From NCBI RefSeq assembly GCF_001761485.1, contig NC_090771.1, positions 930,001-994,000 of the forward strand: a stretch of DNA of 64,000 nt. Direction: 5' to 3'. Shown in pieces: positions 1 to 9,701 of this stretch. Positions within the stretch are counted from its first letter, which is position 1; each line of letters begins with the position of its first letter. The position numbers and the translations under genes were made by a program. This stretch comes from Yarrowia lipolytica (Eukaryota; Ascomycota; Dipodascomycetes; Dipodascales). A model generated the notes under the pieces. That model was not told the DNA's origin and searched no databases. It worked only from the letters and a program-made list of their open reading frames with translations.

Positions 1-707
1 GAGACTCAATTACGCAGTACTCAAGCGACCAGGATCTCACCTTTGCACTCGCCCCGGCCCTTCAACATCTGTACCAGCGCAAAATGGACATTCTCGTCAG
101 AGGATACTCGGGCTACAACACGGACCAGGCGGTCCAGTTTTTCCACCACATTTTGGAGCATGAAAAGGGAATCAAGCTGGTGGTGATTTTCTTCGGGTCC
201 AACGACAGCGCCACCAACGAACAACATGTTCCTCTCGACCGATACAAGGCCAATCTGGAGAAGCTGGCTCAGCAGGCGGTGGACCGCGGTATCAAGGTGA
301 TCCTCACGGGTCCCGCGCCCCACGACGAACTGGCTCGAAGAGAAATGTTCAAGGACGAGCCGGGCGTGAACCCGCGGTCGTCACAGCTGCAAAAGAGGTA
401 CTCCGAAGCCGCCTGTGAGGTGGCTCTCAAGATGGGTCTTCCTAGCACTAATCTGTGGCACGCTTTTGCTACCGACGCTGGATGGGAGCCCGGAATGCCG
501 TTTCCCAGCACCGTTGAAGGGGAGGGTAACGAGCACGAAACCTCAGTGACCAAGTATCTCAAGGACGGCCTGCATTTTGCCGGACCTGGATACAAGGTGT
601 GGTACGATGAGTTGGTCAAGGTGATTGGGGAGCGGTACCCGGGGCTGAGCGCGGAGAATCTACCCATGGTGATGCCTTTGTGGAGGGAGTTTTACGGCAC
701 TAGTTGA
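1..707 (+). CDS. IAH1: Isoamyl acetate-hydrolysing esterase, GDSL/SGNH family (5' end outside window)
   Basis: The reading frame is open from the window edge (codons in phase with base 3) and gives 234 residues ending in TGA. It begins at DSITQ, the catalytic block I of GDSL (SGNH) hydrolases, so only about ten N-terminal residues should be missing if it matches the usual length near 240. Other family blocks are visible: GYSGYNT (block II glycine), FGSNDS (block III, oxyanion Asn) and DGLHFAGPGY near the C terminus (catalytic Asp and His). Yeast Iah1 hydrolyses acetate esters such as isoamyl acetate; the substrate here is inferred from family likeness. The ATG at 84 lies inside the fold and is not the true start. 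No intron is needed in the visible part. Confidence 0.88.
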   Translation, partial: DSITQYSSDQDLTFALAPALQHLYQRKMDILVRGYSGYNTDQAVQFFHHILEHEKGIKLVVIFFGSNDSATNEQHVPLDRYKANLEKLAQQAVDRGIKVILTGPAPHDELARREMFKDEPGVNPRSSQLQKRYSEAACEVALKMGLPSTNLWHAFATDAGWEPGMPFPSTVEGEGNEHETSVTKYLKDGLHFAGPGYKVWYDELVKVIGERYPGLSAENLPMVMPLWREFYGTS

Positions 708-1016
708 ACAACTTGGTTCGAACAAGCGATATTTATACTGGATAGACGTTGACAGTGGCACCACAAAGGTATACTGAATATAGATGTTAACGACGGTAGA
801 CAGAAGACCTTGATGATAGAACTGATGATGTGGGATGGTCAATTAGATGTCGAGAATATCGAAAATCGGTTTTTTTCGCCCTTTTGACATTTATCGGAAT
901 ATTCCAAAAATACTCCAAAAATCAACTTAAATTCCTCCGTGATTGGGTTCGAGATGCACTACAAGTAGTGAAATACTGACGTGTCTCTACACCACCACCC
1001 GGTACCACACTCCAAC
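708..1016. other. Intergenic space between IAH1 and LCL2
   Basis: About 310 bases holding the IAH1 3' end and the LCL2 promoter. It is AT-richer than the flanking coding DNA. I see no gene, repeat or RNA here. Confidence 0.6.
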
Positions 1017-1507
1017 ATGCGACCAACAGTGATTTTGACATGTGCGGCGGCCGCGCACGCCCAGATTTTCGGCAACTTTTTCAACCAGATGCTCAAGAAG
1101 GAGTTTGCCGTCGAGGAGTCCTGGCACAACCAGGAGTATCACAAGGGTGAGTAGCTGAATGGAGTGAGAGTGGAGTGACCGCTGGGAAGAGCCAGGTTAC
1201 CTATCAGATGGCCGTACAAACATAACCCAGACATGGCGGCTTGGTAATCAATCCATCATCTACTAACCCAGTCTCGTGTGATAACGGCCACGTATGCCCC
1301 GATACCCTCACATGCGTCAACTCGCCACTGGAGTGCCCGTGCCAGTTCCCCGCGTCGGAAATCAAGTGCGTGTATCCCGACAAGTCCGGCTACGTGTGCA
1401 TCTCCAAGCCTGGCGACGGCTACGACGGATCTGACGCCTCCTCCAAGGCCGAGGACGGCAAGAGAGATTGTGCGTGGGTCAACAAGGCCTTTCGAGGAGA
1501 GCTCTAG
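1017..1507 (+). CDS. LCL2: Long chronological lifespan protein 2 (Lcl2), small secretory protein, two exons
   Basis: Exons 1017-1146 and 1272-1507 join in frame to 121 residues. The 125-base intron has donor GTGAGT at 1147 and TACTAACCCAG ending at 1271. The N terminus MRPTVILTCAAAAHAQ is a short signal peptide with a likely cleavage after AHA. The second exon carries the cysteine-rich Lcl2 core (CPDTLTCV, LECPCQFP, IKCVYPD, YVCISK). Lcl2-type proteins are small ER or secretory pathway proteins tied by yeast genetics to ER-associated degradation and lifespan; the biochemical role is unknown. A single-exon ORF starting at 1241 is not the true gene, because that part of it is intronic. The gene is convergent with SEN2. 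Confidence 0.88.
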
Positions 1508-2369
1508 TGTATTATAGAATAGAATGTATTTATAGAGAGATTGTGGGAGCGATTGTAAGTCTAGGAGGTAGTATGAATACGATACTGCGATGTCTTGGAC
1601 GTTTCACCTACATTGATATGGACTGACAAATGTACAGCAGGAGTTATGACTTCAGCTCACAAATCGATGCCAACTATTCTCTACACGCCGTAATACATGT
1701 CCTGAAACCATCCCCAACAAGTGATATGTACATGAATAAATATTCGCCTGTAAACCACAGTCTAGATCGAGATCGATAAATCCGTTCTAGAGGGGTGGAT
1801 GTAAGAGATCTCCGTGGATAAGGAACTATTGAGCTGAAGAAGTCCATACATATGTCAACGGTGACGATATACTGGAGGAAAAGAGATGATATGACGAAGG
1901 AACTGTTGCTTCTGGTTGAAACTAATGGTTACTTGTTCGATCTCCGTGGATTCCAATTCAGGATCTCTGGCTCCATCTTCTAAAGTACAGACTTGAAATT
2001 GGTGGCGCTTGTGGGTCTTTGCTGATTGGCGTCACGCCTGCGAGATTCAATGGGCAGTGACCAAGACCTTGGGTCTGTTCAACGGCATTGTTGCTGGTGG
2101 GGACAAGCACGGTTCTGGTGTGAATGTTGCTGGTGGAGTTTCTGGTGAAGAATGTTGCTGGTGAAGTTGCTGGTGAAGTTGCTGGTGAAGTTTCTGGTGA
2201 AGTTTCTGGTGAGGTTTCTGGTGAAGTTTCTGGTGAAGTTTCTGGTGAAGTTTCTGGTGAAGTTTCTGGTGAGGTTTCTGGTGAAGTTTCTGGTGAAGTC
2301 TCTGGTGAAGAACATTCTGAGAGTTCCGGCATATCCGTTCAAATCTCACTCTGTCACCCGCCACCGCCG
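1508..2369. other. Convergent intergenic space LCL2/SEN2
   Basis: Between two convergent genes. The right half is filled by a 12-bp minisatellite (separate entry). The open frames crossing it on both strands come from the repeat, whose unit is a multiple of three. No gene is supported. Confidence 0.6.
2129..2312. repeat. 12-bp minisatellite (unit T/GCTGGTGAAGTT)
   Basis: Thirteen contiguous 12-base units fill 2157-2312, preceded by two looser copies from 2129. Units differ by a leading G or T and by occasional A-to-G changes. The array translates without stops in several frames (for example SGEV or TSPE repeats), but it lies downstream of both convergent stop codons. Confidence 0.92.
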
Positions 2370-3398
2370 CTAGTCCCGATTCCTCGAGGGAATCCACCGC
2401 CTATACACCACCTCTCGCACCTTGAACTGCTTCAACACCTCCACCAGCTTGGCATCATCGACAACGCCCTCGACCTTTGGCACATCCACAAAACAAAAGA
2501 CAGTGGTCTTCTTGACTCCGCCAATGACTCGACACAGGTTCGACTGCCACCAAAAGTCGGGCATGGGCTCGTCCTTAGGCATCACCTTGATGCAGAACTC
2601 GGCATGGGTGAACGGAGGACCCTTCTTGTACAGCAGAAAGTCGGCTCCAAACTTGATGCCCGACCGAACGCACCAACCTAGCGATCGGTAGTGGTGGTAG
2701 ACGGCGTAATAGGTCAGAAACCGAGGGTCCTTGCGGGTGAACTCGTCAACCATGGCCTTCACATCCATGTCGCCGACCTTGAGTCCAAACGCCATGTGAA
2801 GAAACAGCGCCTCCACGTCCATGAGCTGTAGAAACTCGATATCCACGAGGTTGCCCAGCGAATCCACCACCTCGTCGTCTTCCGTTCGTTTCTCCATTTC
2901 GTAAGACTTGGCGAGAAACGCGTCCCGATCAAACTCCGGACGAACAGGCTTGTCGTCTTCATTCTTGTCAGCCACCGCCAGACCCCGATCAATGTCCTGG
3001 CGTCTCTTGAGCTCCTCCTCCTCGGCCTTGGCTCGCTCGGCTTTGAAATGCTGCCGCTGCTCTCGTCGGAACTGAGTCACCTCTTCAGGGGCATACACCC
3101 CCTCCTCCACATGGAGACCCAGACGTCTCTTGGTTCGAATGTCCCACGAGGGCTCGGACCGAGACAAGATGCCCTTGCCAAAGAAGCCCATCTTCCACAG
3201 ACCCTCGCGAGCGTCTCCAACGGCCCGAACTACACCATCAACATACTCGGCGGTATACTCTGGGCTTGTATTGCCGGCAAAGATCCATCTACAGAGAAAA
3301 TACAACACCGAGATGGGATTGTGTATCACCGGTGGCACGACATCCACCACATACGGGTATGGATGGGGGTATAACGCGTTCAAGTTTTGTTTTTTCAT
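2370..3398 (-). CDS. SEN2: tRNA-splicing endonuclease catalytic subunit Sen2
   Basis: 342 residues. Sen2 is one of the two catalytic subunits of the heterotetrameric endonuclease that excises tRNA introns; it makes the 5' cut. The N terminus has the family segment [10 protein letters not shown] and [15 protein letters not shown]. The C-terminal nuclease fold is plain: [32 protein letters not shown] and GGVKKTTVF. The tyrosine near residue 257, histidine near 265 and a lysine near 294 are the expected catalytic triad. Residues about 110-160 are a charged, coiled-coil-like stretch rich in K, E and R. The start chosen is the first ATG in the last exon and matches the family N terminus. A leader intron probably lies just upstream (separate entry). 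An intron-bearing tRNA-Gln gene, a substrate class of this enzyme, lies about 600 bases upstream. Confidence 0.93.
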   Translation of the reverse strand: MKKQNLNALYPHPYPYVVDVVPPVIHNPISVLYFLCRWIFAGNTSPEYTAEYVDGVVRAVGDAREGLWKMGFFGKGILSRSEPSWDIRTKRRLGLHVEEGVYAPEEVTQFRREQRQHFKAERAKAEEEELKRRQDIDRGLAVADKNEDDKPVRPEFDRDAFLAKSYEMEKRTEDDEVVDSLGNLVDIEFLQLMDVEALFLHMAFGLKVGDMDVKAMVDEFTRKDPRFLTYYAVYHHYRSLGWCVRSGIKFGADFLLYKKGPPFTHAEFCIKVMPKDEPMPDFWWQSNLCRVIGGVKKTTVFCFVDVPKVEGVVDDAKLVEVLKQFKVREVVYRRWIPSRNRD

Positions 3399-3436
3399 TA
3401 CACAAATTGGCGCTGTGCGAGCTCAACGACGGCGGA

Positions 3437-3642
3437 CTTTGGTTAGTAAGGCGGAAAAAAAGGCAACAAGGGCAGAATCACAAAAATCAGATACCGTTGT
3501 AGTCTATAAGAAATCACTCTCAGGAGTTCAAGAAAGGTTTTCGATATCATCATGTCAAGAGGAAGAGCATTGTGCGCGCGACTGTGTGCTGTGCGCTGTG
3601 CGCTGTGCGCTCTCCCTGTTTGTGTCGGTTGGTACTCACCAA
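3437..3642 (-). other. Probable 5' UTR intron of SEN2
   Basis: On the minus strand, donor GTGAGT starts at 3642 and TACTAACCAAAG ends at 3437, giving a 206-base intron. The acceptor lies 38 bases before the SEN2 ATG. The upstream exon (from about 3643) has no ATG and is preceded by TATAAA near 3690, so it would be a non-coding leader. The acceptor AAAG is less usual than CAG. Confidence 0.55.
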
Positions 3643-4011
3643 TGGGCTCTGTGGTTATGACGACAAGGGGTGGATTTTTTCTGCTTTATAACTACCCACC
3701 GCGGTTACCCGGGGGTTGGGAGTTCTGAAATATGTGTGTAAGACTGGTGTTTACTATGGGGTAGGGAGGGGGTGTATAGGGCACGATAGGGTGGGCATTT
3801 TTGGAATTTTGAAATTGGAGACGGTAGCAAACGGCAAGGAGAACTTGGGTTTCAAAAATCACGTCTTGAGCTTCACAGGATCATGTTTTTCAGATGGGGT
3901 GTTAGTTGGCACTCTATAGTCTTAGCTCATAACCTATAACAAGTATGTATGATTGACATACAAGACGCCTGGAGCTCTCGAACGGGCCAAAAAAGAAGCC
4001 GACAAAAAGAT

Positions 4012-4099
4012 AGGTCGTACCCGGACTCGAACCGGGGTTACTGGAAGTTAGCTGAGCTTTCGTCAGAATCCAAGGTGATAACCACTACACTATACAACC
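4012..4099 (-). tRNA. tRNA-Gln (anticodon CTG) with 16-base intron
   Basis: Read on the minus strand from 4099. The acceptor stem GGTTGTA pairs with TACGACC, with discriminator T at 4012. The D arm has TAGTGTAGTGG, the anticodon stem TTGGA pairs with TCCAG, the variable loop is TAAC, and the T arm is CCCGG-TTCGAGT-CCGGG. The loop TTCTGA ends at position 37, followed by a 16-base intron (plus-strand 4047-4062) and then T38. The anticodon is at 4064-4066. A run of T follows on the minus strand just beyond the gene, as expected for RNA polymerase III termination. Confidence 0.93.
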
Positions 4100-5078
4100 G
4101 AAAGTTGGGGCAAGGTTCGATAGGGGAGTTTTTGAGAAGGAAGGGAGAAAATTAAATCATATTTAGAATAAAAAAATCATAAAAAAGAATAAAAAAACAT
4201 CCCATTTTAGGGAAGATTAGGAGGCGAAGGAGGAATACCGGAGTTTCAGCTTGATTTTTGACGGCGAGTAGTGCTAGATAAGACTTTATCTGGTCAGATT
4301 TGAACGTCTCTGATGTGTATTGATATGGGTCCATGGACTTGAATTAATTACTTGAGCATCAGTAAATAGACTCAATTGAGATGTGTCAGTCAAGTAAAGG
4401 CAACAAAAGTGTTTTCTAGTAATATGTATCTAGAATGATATTATTTTGTATAAAACTACAATTAATTTCTTAAATAAGTATATAGAGTGGATTTAGAGAG
4501 TTTTAACCTGATTATTAATGTATTAAACTACTAAAAAGAGTACTTTTACAAGTACGTATTCGGATTTTTTCAATTTCTTAACTAAACTTAAGTAGTATAT
4601 TGATATCTTCAACTCGCCTAATAAACAACTCATACAAAGTCTTGAAGTTTCTGGGAAGTCATAATGATTCCAAAAATCTATTGGGACGTTATATAACCCC
4701 TCAACCTCCCGTTATAGACATTCTAATGCAACCCTGTTGGTCTAAATATGCCTGTATGTCGGCATCTAACCCCGAAGGCACCGATGGGATCTTGGGAGCC
4801 CGCTAATAGTGGTAATATTGCTCAATTGTCGCCACAAACCAGTTCAATTGACTCCAAATAGCCTGTGTGATTTGATTTCAGGTCGAAAAACACAAGATAG
4901 TTACCAGAATATCGAAGTAGCGAGCGCCTTCCAAGTTCTCCAATATGGCGAGCAACGAAACTTGACACGAGGAGCCCGGGCTCTGATACAGCTAGTTGGT
5001 CTATCAAAACACATGCTTGAGAACATGTGTGGGCAGCGCTGAAGAAGCTGGAGTCCTTGAACCTGACAGAGGAGATCC

Positions 5079-5138
5079 ATACTCGGATCAGACGAGCGAT
5101 ACTTGGATCAGACAGACGATAGTCGGGTCAGACGGACG
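5079..5138. repeat. Three imperfect 20-bp tandem copies
   Basis: Units at 5079-5098, 5099-5118 and 5119-5138 share the pattern ATACTYGGATCAGACRRRCG with a few changes. No function is visible. Confidence 0.8.
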
Positions 5139-5725
5139 AGATCCATACTGGAATCCAACAAGAGAAAGCCACAATCCCAGAGTCCACTTGGGCAGCTTCT
5201 TGAAGTGTAGTCTTACTGGGCTGATAGCACCGACTCCAGATTATGGCAACGAATCCAGGTTGAAACCAGATTCAGAAAGCGATATTCAGACTAAGAGATT
5301 CTAGTCAAGAAACTCCGAGAAGATGAAAACTGATGGAGACAATCCGCGGTCTGTTTGGAATGTGCCAGGAAGAGTTGATGATGGCCATATTTCAGCTCGA
5401 AAATGCACATAGAATATAGAATCACTCTATCCATGGCAATGACCAGAAAGAGTGACTGAAGCCACGGGATTTTTAGTTGAGAAGATCTTGTATCGCAGAC
5501 AGTCGATTGATTCTAGACAGTCGATTGTCAACTTCCACGAGTGCACGGGTCATGACTCAACTGTAGTACATACTATATTCAAACAGTAGTACAACATCAG
5601 AAGCCCTCTTCCAAGACATGAACTCGTATCTGATTTGTGAACTCGTTAATTGTTCAGAAGTTGTCTTCAGAAACCACTCCTAATTGCACATCAATTATAT
5701 CAAAGCAGACTTCTTGCGTCTTCAT

Positions 5726-5780
5726 AACTACAAGAGAAGTCGTACGTAGTCCACAACTACAAGAGAGTCGTACGTAGTCC
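5726..5780. repeat. 27-bp direct repeat (two copies) with a CGTACG core
   Basis: Copies at about 5726-5752 and 5755-5780 share AACTACAAGAGA, then GTCGTACGTAGTCC. They lie in the NIT2 3' flank and differ by a one-base indel. Confidence 0.8.
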
Positions 5781-5932
5781 CGGAGCATCTCATCTCATCA
5801 GATTCATTCATTCATCACATAGCAGCAAGTGTATATTTTAATTCCAGCTAGTTTGAATTGCACAGCGTCGCTCATAAGCATGAGCTGTGTTCAACCATGG
5901 CTCCGCTAATTCTGTCGATACTCGCAACGCCG

Positions 5933-6793
5933 TTAAACAGCACTCACCTTGGCGGTCTTGCTCACATCATCGTAGGCATCGAACCGTCGCTGAGTACCAA
6001 CAGGGATGTTCTGTCGAGCTGCCGCCAACTCTTCAGGCTCAAGCTCAGCGTAAACCACGGTCTCGTCGACGTCGGCCTCGGCAATAATCTTGCCCAGAGG
6101 ATCGGACACAAGCGAGTGGCCAAAGGCGTGGTAGCCCGAGTTGAGGTCCTGGGCGGGGGAGCACGCAATGACGTACAGCTGGTTGTCGACGGCTCGGGCT
6201 CGGGCAAGCAGATGCCAGTGCAGCGGGCCGGTGGTGGTATTGAAAGCGCCGGGGTAGATCATGGCAAAGGCGCCCTTTCGAGCGGCGGTGGCCGCCACCT
6301 CGGGGAACCGGATATCGTAGCAGATGCCCAGGCCGATCTTGCCGTAGCCCTCCATATCGAACAGGGTGATTTTGTCGCCACCGGTCAGGGTCTCGCTTTC
6401 CTTGAAGGTGATTTTTCCGGGCACGTCAATGTCGAACAGGTGCAGTTTTCGGTGCTTGCTGATAATGTCGCCGGAGGGAGAGAAGGCCACCGACGTGTTG
6501 TAGACCTTGCCAGCGTCGGACTCCGGGTATGAGCCTCCTACCAGGAATAGGTTGTGTTTCTTGGCCAGATCCGACAGAGCCGAGGTGGTTTCGCCATCCG
6601 GGATCTTCTCGGCGTATTTGGGGAAGGCCGACACGGCGTAGGGCGAGTTGAAGCATTCGGGGAGGACCACCAGCTTGGCTCCGTTTTTCGCCGCCTCCGC
6701 CACCTTGGTGGTCACCTTGGCAATGTTAGCCGCCTTGTCGGCTCCGGCGGCAAACTGGATCAGTGCGACTTTCAGAGACTGCTTGAGAGACAT
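5933..6793 (-). CDS. NIT3: Omega-amidase, nitrilase superfamily (Nit2/Nit3 type)
   Basis: 286 residues, the usual size for this branch of the carbon-nitrogen hydrolase family. The Glu-Lys-Cys triad is plain: E46 in VVLPECFN, K116 in KHRKLHLFD and C158 in GICYDIRFPE. The segment DIDVPGKITFKES, the FNTTTGPLHW loop and the end motif IPVGTQRRFDAY match omega-amidases, which hydrolyse alpha-ketoglutaramate and alpha-ketosuccinamate to the keto acids as metabolite repair. No targeting peptide is evident. The ORF ends with GCC-AAG-GTG-AGT-GCT-GTT-TAA, so a perfect donor hexamer sits four codons before the stop; I keep the unspliced end because no good branch and acceptor follows. The promoter has a TTAGGG box about 80 bases upstream. 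The NIT2 name could be used instead of NIT3. Confidence 0.92.
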   Translation of the reverse strand: MSLKQSLKVALIQFAAGADKAANIAKVTTKVAEAAKNGAKLVVLPECFNSPYAVSAFPKYAEKIPDGETTSALSDLAKKHNLFLVGGSYPESDAGKVYNTSVAFSPSGDIISKHRKLHLFDIDVPGKITFKESETLTGGDKITLFDMEGYGKIGLGICYDIRFPEVAATAARKGAFAMIYPGAFNTTTGPLHWHLLARARAVDNQLYVIACSPAQDLNSGYHAFGHSLVSDPLGKIIAEADVDETVVYAELEPEELAAARQNIPVGTQRRFDAYDDVSKTAKVSAV

Positions 6794-6873
6794 GTTTACA
6801 GAGGTTGTAGTAGTTGGTGAAGAAGAGAGAGAGAGTGCGGTGGAGATGTAAGATAAGGTGTGGGGTGGTGTGG

Positions 6874-6950
6874 TTAGGGTTGGACGGAACGGGGGTCAAT
6901 TGGCTTGTGAGCGGCTGAAAGACGGCGCAAAAGGTGTTGTAGGGTTAGTA
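6874..6950 (-). promoter_or_regulatory. TTAGGG-type boxes upstream of NIT3
   Basis: TTAGGG occurs at 6874-6879, about 80 bases before the NIT3 ATG, and GGGTTAGTA at 6942-6950. The latter resembles the Yarrowia telomere unit GGGTTAGTCA as I remember it. Such boxes are bound by Tbf1 or Tay1-like Myb proteins in yeasts; a role here is inference. Confidence 0.35.
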
Positions 6951-8112
6951 ATAGACGGTTTAAACGCTTGGTTTCCCAATTGACCGTTTTTACGGCCCGA
7001 AAAGCTGGTTGAACCCTTCCTCGCGCGGCTCTTGTCTGGGTATAGACGGCTCTTGAACTCAGTTGTGGCTTGCAGAAGGGGGTGATTAAGGGCAAAGGGC
7101 GCAGAGTGGGGGCGAGTGGGGGCGAGAGTGGGGGCGAAGCCGATAGTCGGAGATTCATTGCAAAATTCATTACTTAGAAGATGGTTGATGTTGGAGTCGA
7201 TTTGGGAGAATGAGGGGCAGTTCTGAAGTGCTACTGTGTGTTCAATATAAGTAGTTCCTTAACAGAAATTTGTACTGTAGTTAAAAAGTGAATAAGAAGG
7301 ATGAAAACTCCCAACAGTATATCGACTATACTTGGGACGCTTAACAAATAAGCCAACTGGGGGGGAGGGGAGTTTATGTCCACCCACAATATGGCAATGA
7401 CAGGTGGATATCAATGTAATTCCATAGTTATTGGTGTATTTGTAATTCACGAGTCGGGGGGAATTCATTGGTATTACCAACATTCCAATATGATATATAT
7501 TAGTACTTTTTAGTGAATGGATCCTTGGGAATGCTGTTCAGACTTACCATTCTCAACTTGAACGGAGAATGAATCTCCAGAACCTCACCAAGTACAGTAC
7601 CAAAACAGGACCATTGTAAAGACTTTAGCAATGTATAGTTTCAAAACGCGCATTGTACGAGCCTTGCGTCGCCTTCTACGGTTTATTTCGAGGGATTTAT
7701 AAGTTTTTCTCGAAATCGCGGCTGATATGAGAGACGTCGACAATGCAGTAGTATTCCGGTTCAACGAGATATAGAAAAGTAGCCGGGACAAAAAGTGACT
7801 TCCACAGTACTGTAAAGTACTTTTTCCATCCTGGTTTCTCTGGTTTTTCAACTCCTCTTGGCCAATTGAGCTCTTCTCAGCTGTAAGAAGCTGCATTCTC
7901 TTTTCACCACAAGATAGACTGGTCCCCGGAGACCTAGACAGGGCAGAATTGGAGGAACAAGTGACCATTTTCGTAAGAAAATTCTGACAATGGAGCTAAA
8001 CTCTCTCCGACCAAGAGTATTTCGAAGTCCCGGTGTCTCTACTACGTACGAAAAGTGGAGTGCACTGAGCAGAACGGGTAGGAACTCCTGCAGATTCTCG
8101 GACTACGACCTA

Positions 8113-8235
8113 GAACCCATCATAAACATCCAAGGAACTTCTGAAACCCATTATAAACATCCCAGGAGCTTCTGAAACCCATCATAAACATCCAAGGAAC
8201 TTCTGAAACCCATCCTAAACATCCAAGGAACTTCT
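8113..8235. repeat. 31-bp tandem repeat, four copies
   Basis: Four head-to-tail units (the first 30 bp, then three of 31 bp) with the core ACCCATCATAAACATCC and AGGAACTTCT. Copies differ at one to four bases. They lie just before the first coding-like relic. Confidence 0.9.
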
Positions 8236-8278
8236 TAGGGCTCTAGAATGTTCAATTTCCCGATGATTAGACAGGTTT

Positions 8279-8557
8279 GTCGATATCATTGAAGAGAATC
8301 AGGGTCTGGAGCGAAGGGTCCCACTTCTCAAGGAAAAGGCGAAAACTGATAAGAAAAACTACTTTGAACAGGGGAACAAGATGGAAAAGTCAACTGAAGC
8401 CATCGTTAGAGCTGGTGCCAGGACCTCCAGTCTCATGGTCGCCAAGAACCAATTTTCGGAGAACTTTTTGGAGAGCTGGAGCCCACCGGCGGCGCTAGTG
8501 GAGTTTTCCATTGGTAGAGTACCCAAAAGGGAGAGTTTCCGAACCCCGCTAATGTAG
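8279..8557 (+). pseudogene. Decayed coding-like fragment, coiled-coil type, family unknown
   Basis: The frame starting at 8279 gives about 92 residues with no ATG at its beginning. The first half is charged and helix-like (VDIIEENQGLERRV, LLKEKAKTDKKNYFEQG) and the second holds SSLMVAKNQFSENFLESW. A Ser/Asp-rich frame follows at about 8566-8787. Composition resembles that of real protein more than chance frames do, but I recognise no family. It looks like part of one or more lost genes spread over 8.2-13.2 kb. A random origin cannot be ruled out. Confidence 0.3.
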
Positions 8558-8948
8558 TCAGCGCCATGGACAGATCTGCCACCGAGGGAGTCAGTAGGTC
8601 GCCTGAAACACCGATCAGGACAAGTGATTCACCTGCAACTCGGTCTGACTCGGCCCTATTCGTGTCGCAAGATGGGTCTTTGTGCTCTTCAGCAAGCCTC
8701 TTTTCGGAGTCTGTTTTGTTTGGAGCAGAGGTCGGGTCTGTTTACGACTATCAGTCTTCTTGCGAGGCTACTGGACTCTCAGACTAAAACACTGAAGAGC
8801 ACAAGAACAAGTTAATTGAGCCCCACTCCCTCACGGGACCTGGTTCGTGTTCCTGTCCTTCATGAAACACGCGTTCAAAGACTCGACAAGAACCTTCGTT
8901 AGACCTCTCCAGACTCGTTTCTCGTCACCTCCAAGACAGACAACACCT

Positions 8949-8987
8949 ACAGTACAGTACAGTACATACAGTACTGTACACTGTACT
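8949..8987. repeat. GTAC-rich short repeat
   Basis: CAGTA units (CAGTACAGTACAGTACATA) run into an inverted GTACTGTACACTGTAC segment. A similar run recurs at 9660-9701. Confidence 0.75.
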
Positions 8988-9138
8988 TGGATGCTCTCAA
9001 GATAATGGCCCCTCCAAAGAGAACATTGTAGCTAACAGAAGATCAACTAGTTGTACGATGGAATAAGAAGACCTGGAGAGCACTATTCGGGAGCTGCTTG
9101 ATATTGACAGTGGTCAAGTCCGAAGTCATCTCATTTGA

Positions 9139-9480
9139 GCCAATGAAGAGCTGGAACTGGAGGCTGCGACCCAGGAACTTGTGTTATCGAAGAAGAGGTT
9201 CTTCGGCCCGAGTCTGGACACGTTATTGGCGGTATTCCAGGCTGAAAAGGGTGTGTCTTGAGCTCCAGAAGAAGCTCAACAAAAGTCAGAAGTCTCTGAG
9301 AGAGAGGAATACGAACTGAAAAGACGAACTGCAGACGAACTGCAGACTCGCTTCCCAGCAACAAGAGAGTGGTTCCAGAGCGGAGACTTCATAAGAAGCA
9401 GGCCATTGTATTGAAACCACAACAAGATCCTGAACAATGGATTTGTCAGAAGTGACTCGGTCCAAGCTGACCTTTGCAAT
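9139..9480 (+). pseudogene. Decayed coding-like fragment, acidic/helical, family unknown
   Basis: Plus-strand frames here read as charged helical protein, for example ANEELELEAATQELVLSKK, FFGPSLDTLLAVFQAEKG, then after an interruption EEYELKRRTADELQTRF and ATREWFQSGDF. No start codon, domain or complete frame is present. This is the clearest of the relic segments between NIT3 and TUB4. It may derive from the same lost gene as its neighbours. Confidence 0.3.
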
Positions 9481-9659
9481 CTCGGTGCTGAAATCTACAC
9501 CTCTCGATTCGATAAAACAGTGGCTGCGGCGGCCATCTCGACTATCATCAACCAGATGAGCTGTCCCACAGGGTTTATCAATGAAGAAGTTCAAGTCCAT
9601 TCTGACAAGCAACAGTTGATAGTTGGAGAGTATGGCAATCACGTTGATCGAATGAGTCC

Positions 9660-9701
9660 AGTACAGTACAGTACATACAGTACATACAGTACATACAGTA
9701 G
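9660..9701. repeat. (CAGTACATA)n-like short repeat
   Basis: Tandem CAGTA and CAGTACATA units, the second such run within 700 bases. Confidence 0.75.

Larger units (their letters stand above)
3399..5932. other. Intergenic space SEN2/NIT2 with one tRNA gene
   Basis: About 2.5 kb. It holds the SEN2 leader region, a tRNA-Gln gene at 4012-4099, AT-rich stretches at about 4140-4620 and two short direct-repeat groups (5079-5138 and 5726-5780). No protein gene is convincing; the open frames here are short and lack any recognisable composition or motif. Confidence 0.5.

Noticed and set aside
1241-1507. 88-codon LCL2 ORF starting at 1241
   Set aside because: Its first ten codons lie in the intron; the two-exon model supplies a signal peptide and the correct start.
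2124-2681. 185-codon ORF across the 12-bp minisatellite
   Set aside because: It is the repeat plus an antisense shadow of SEN2.
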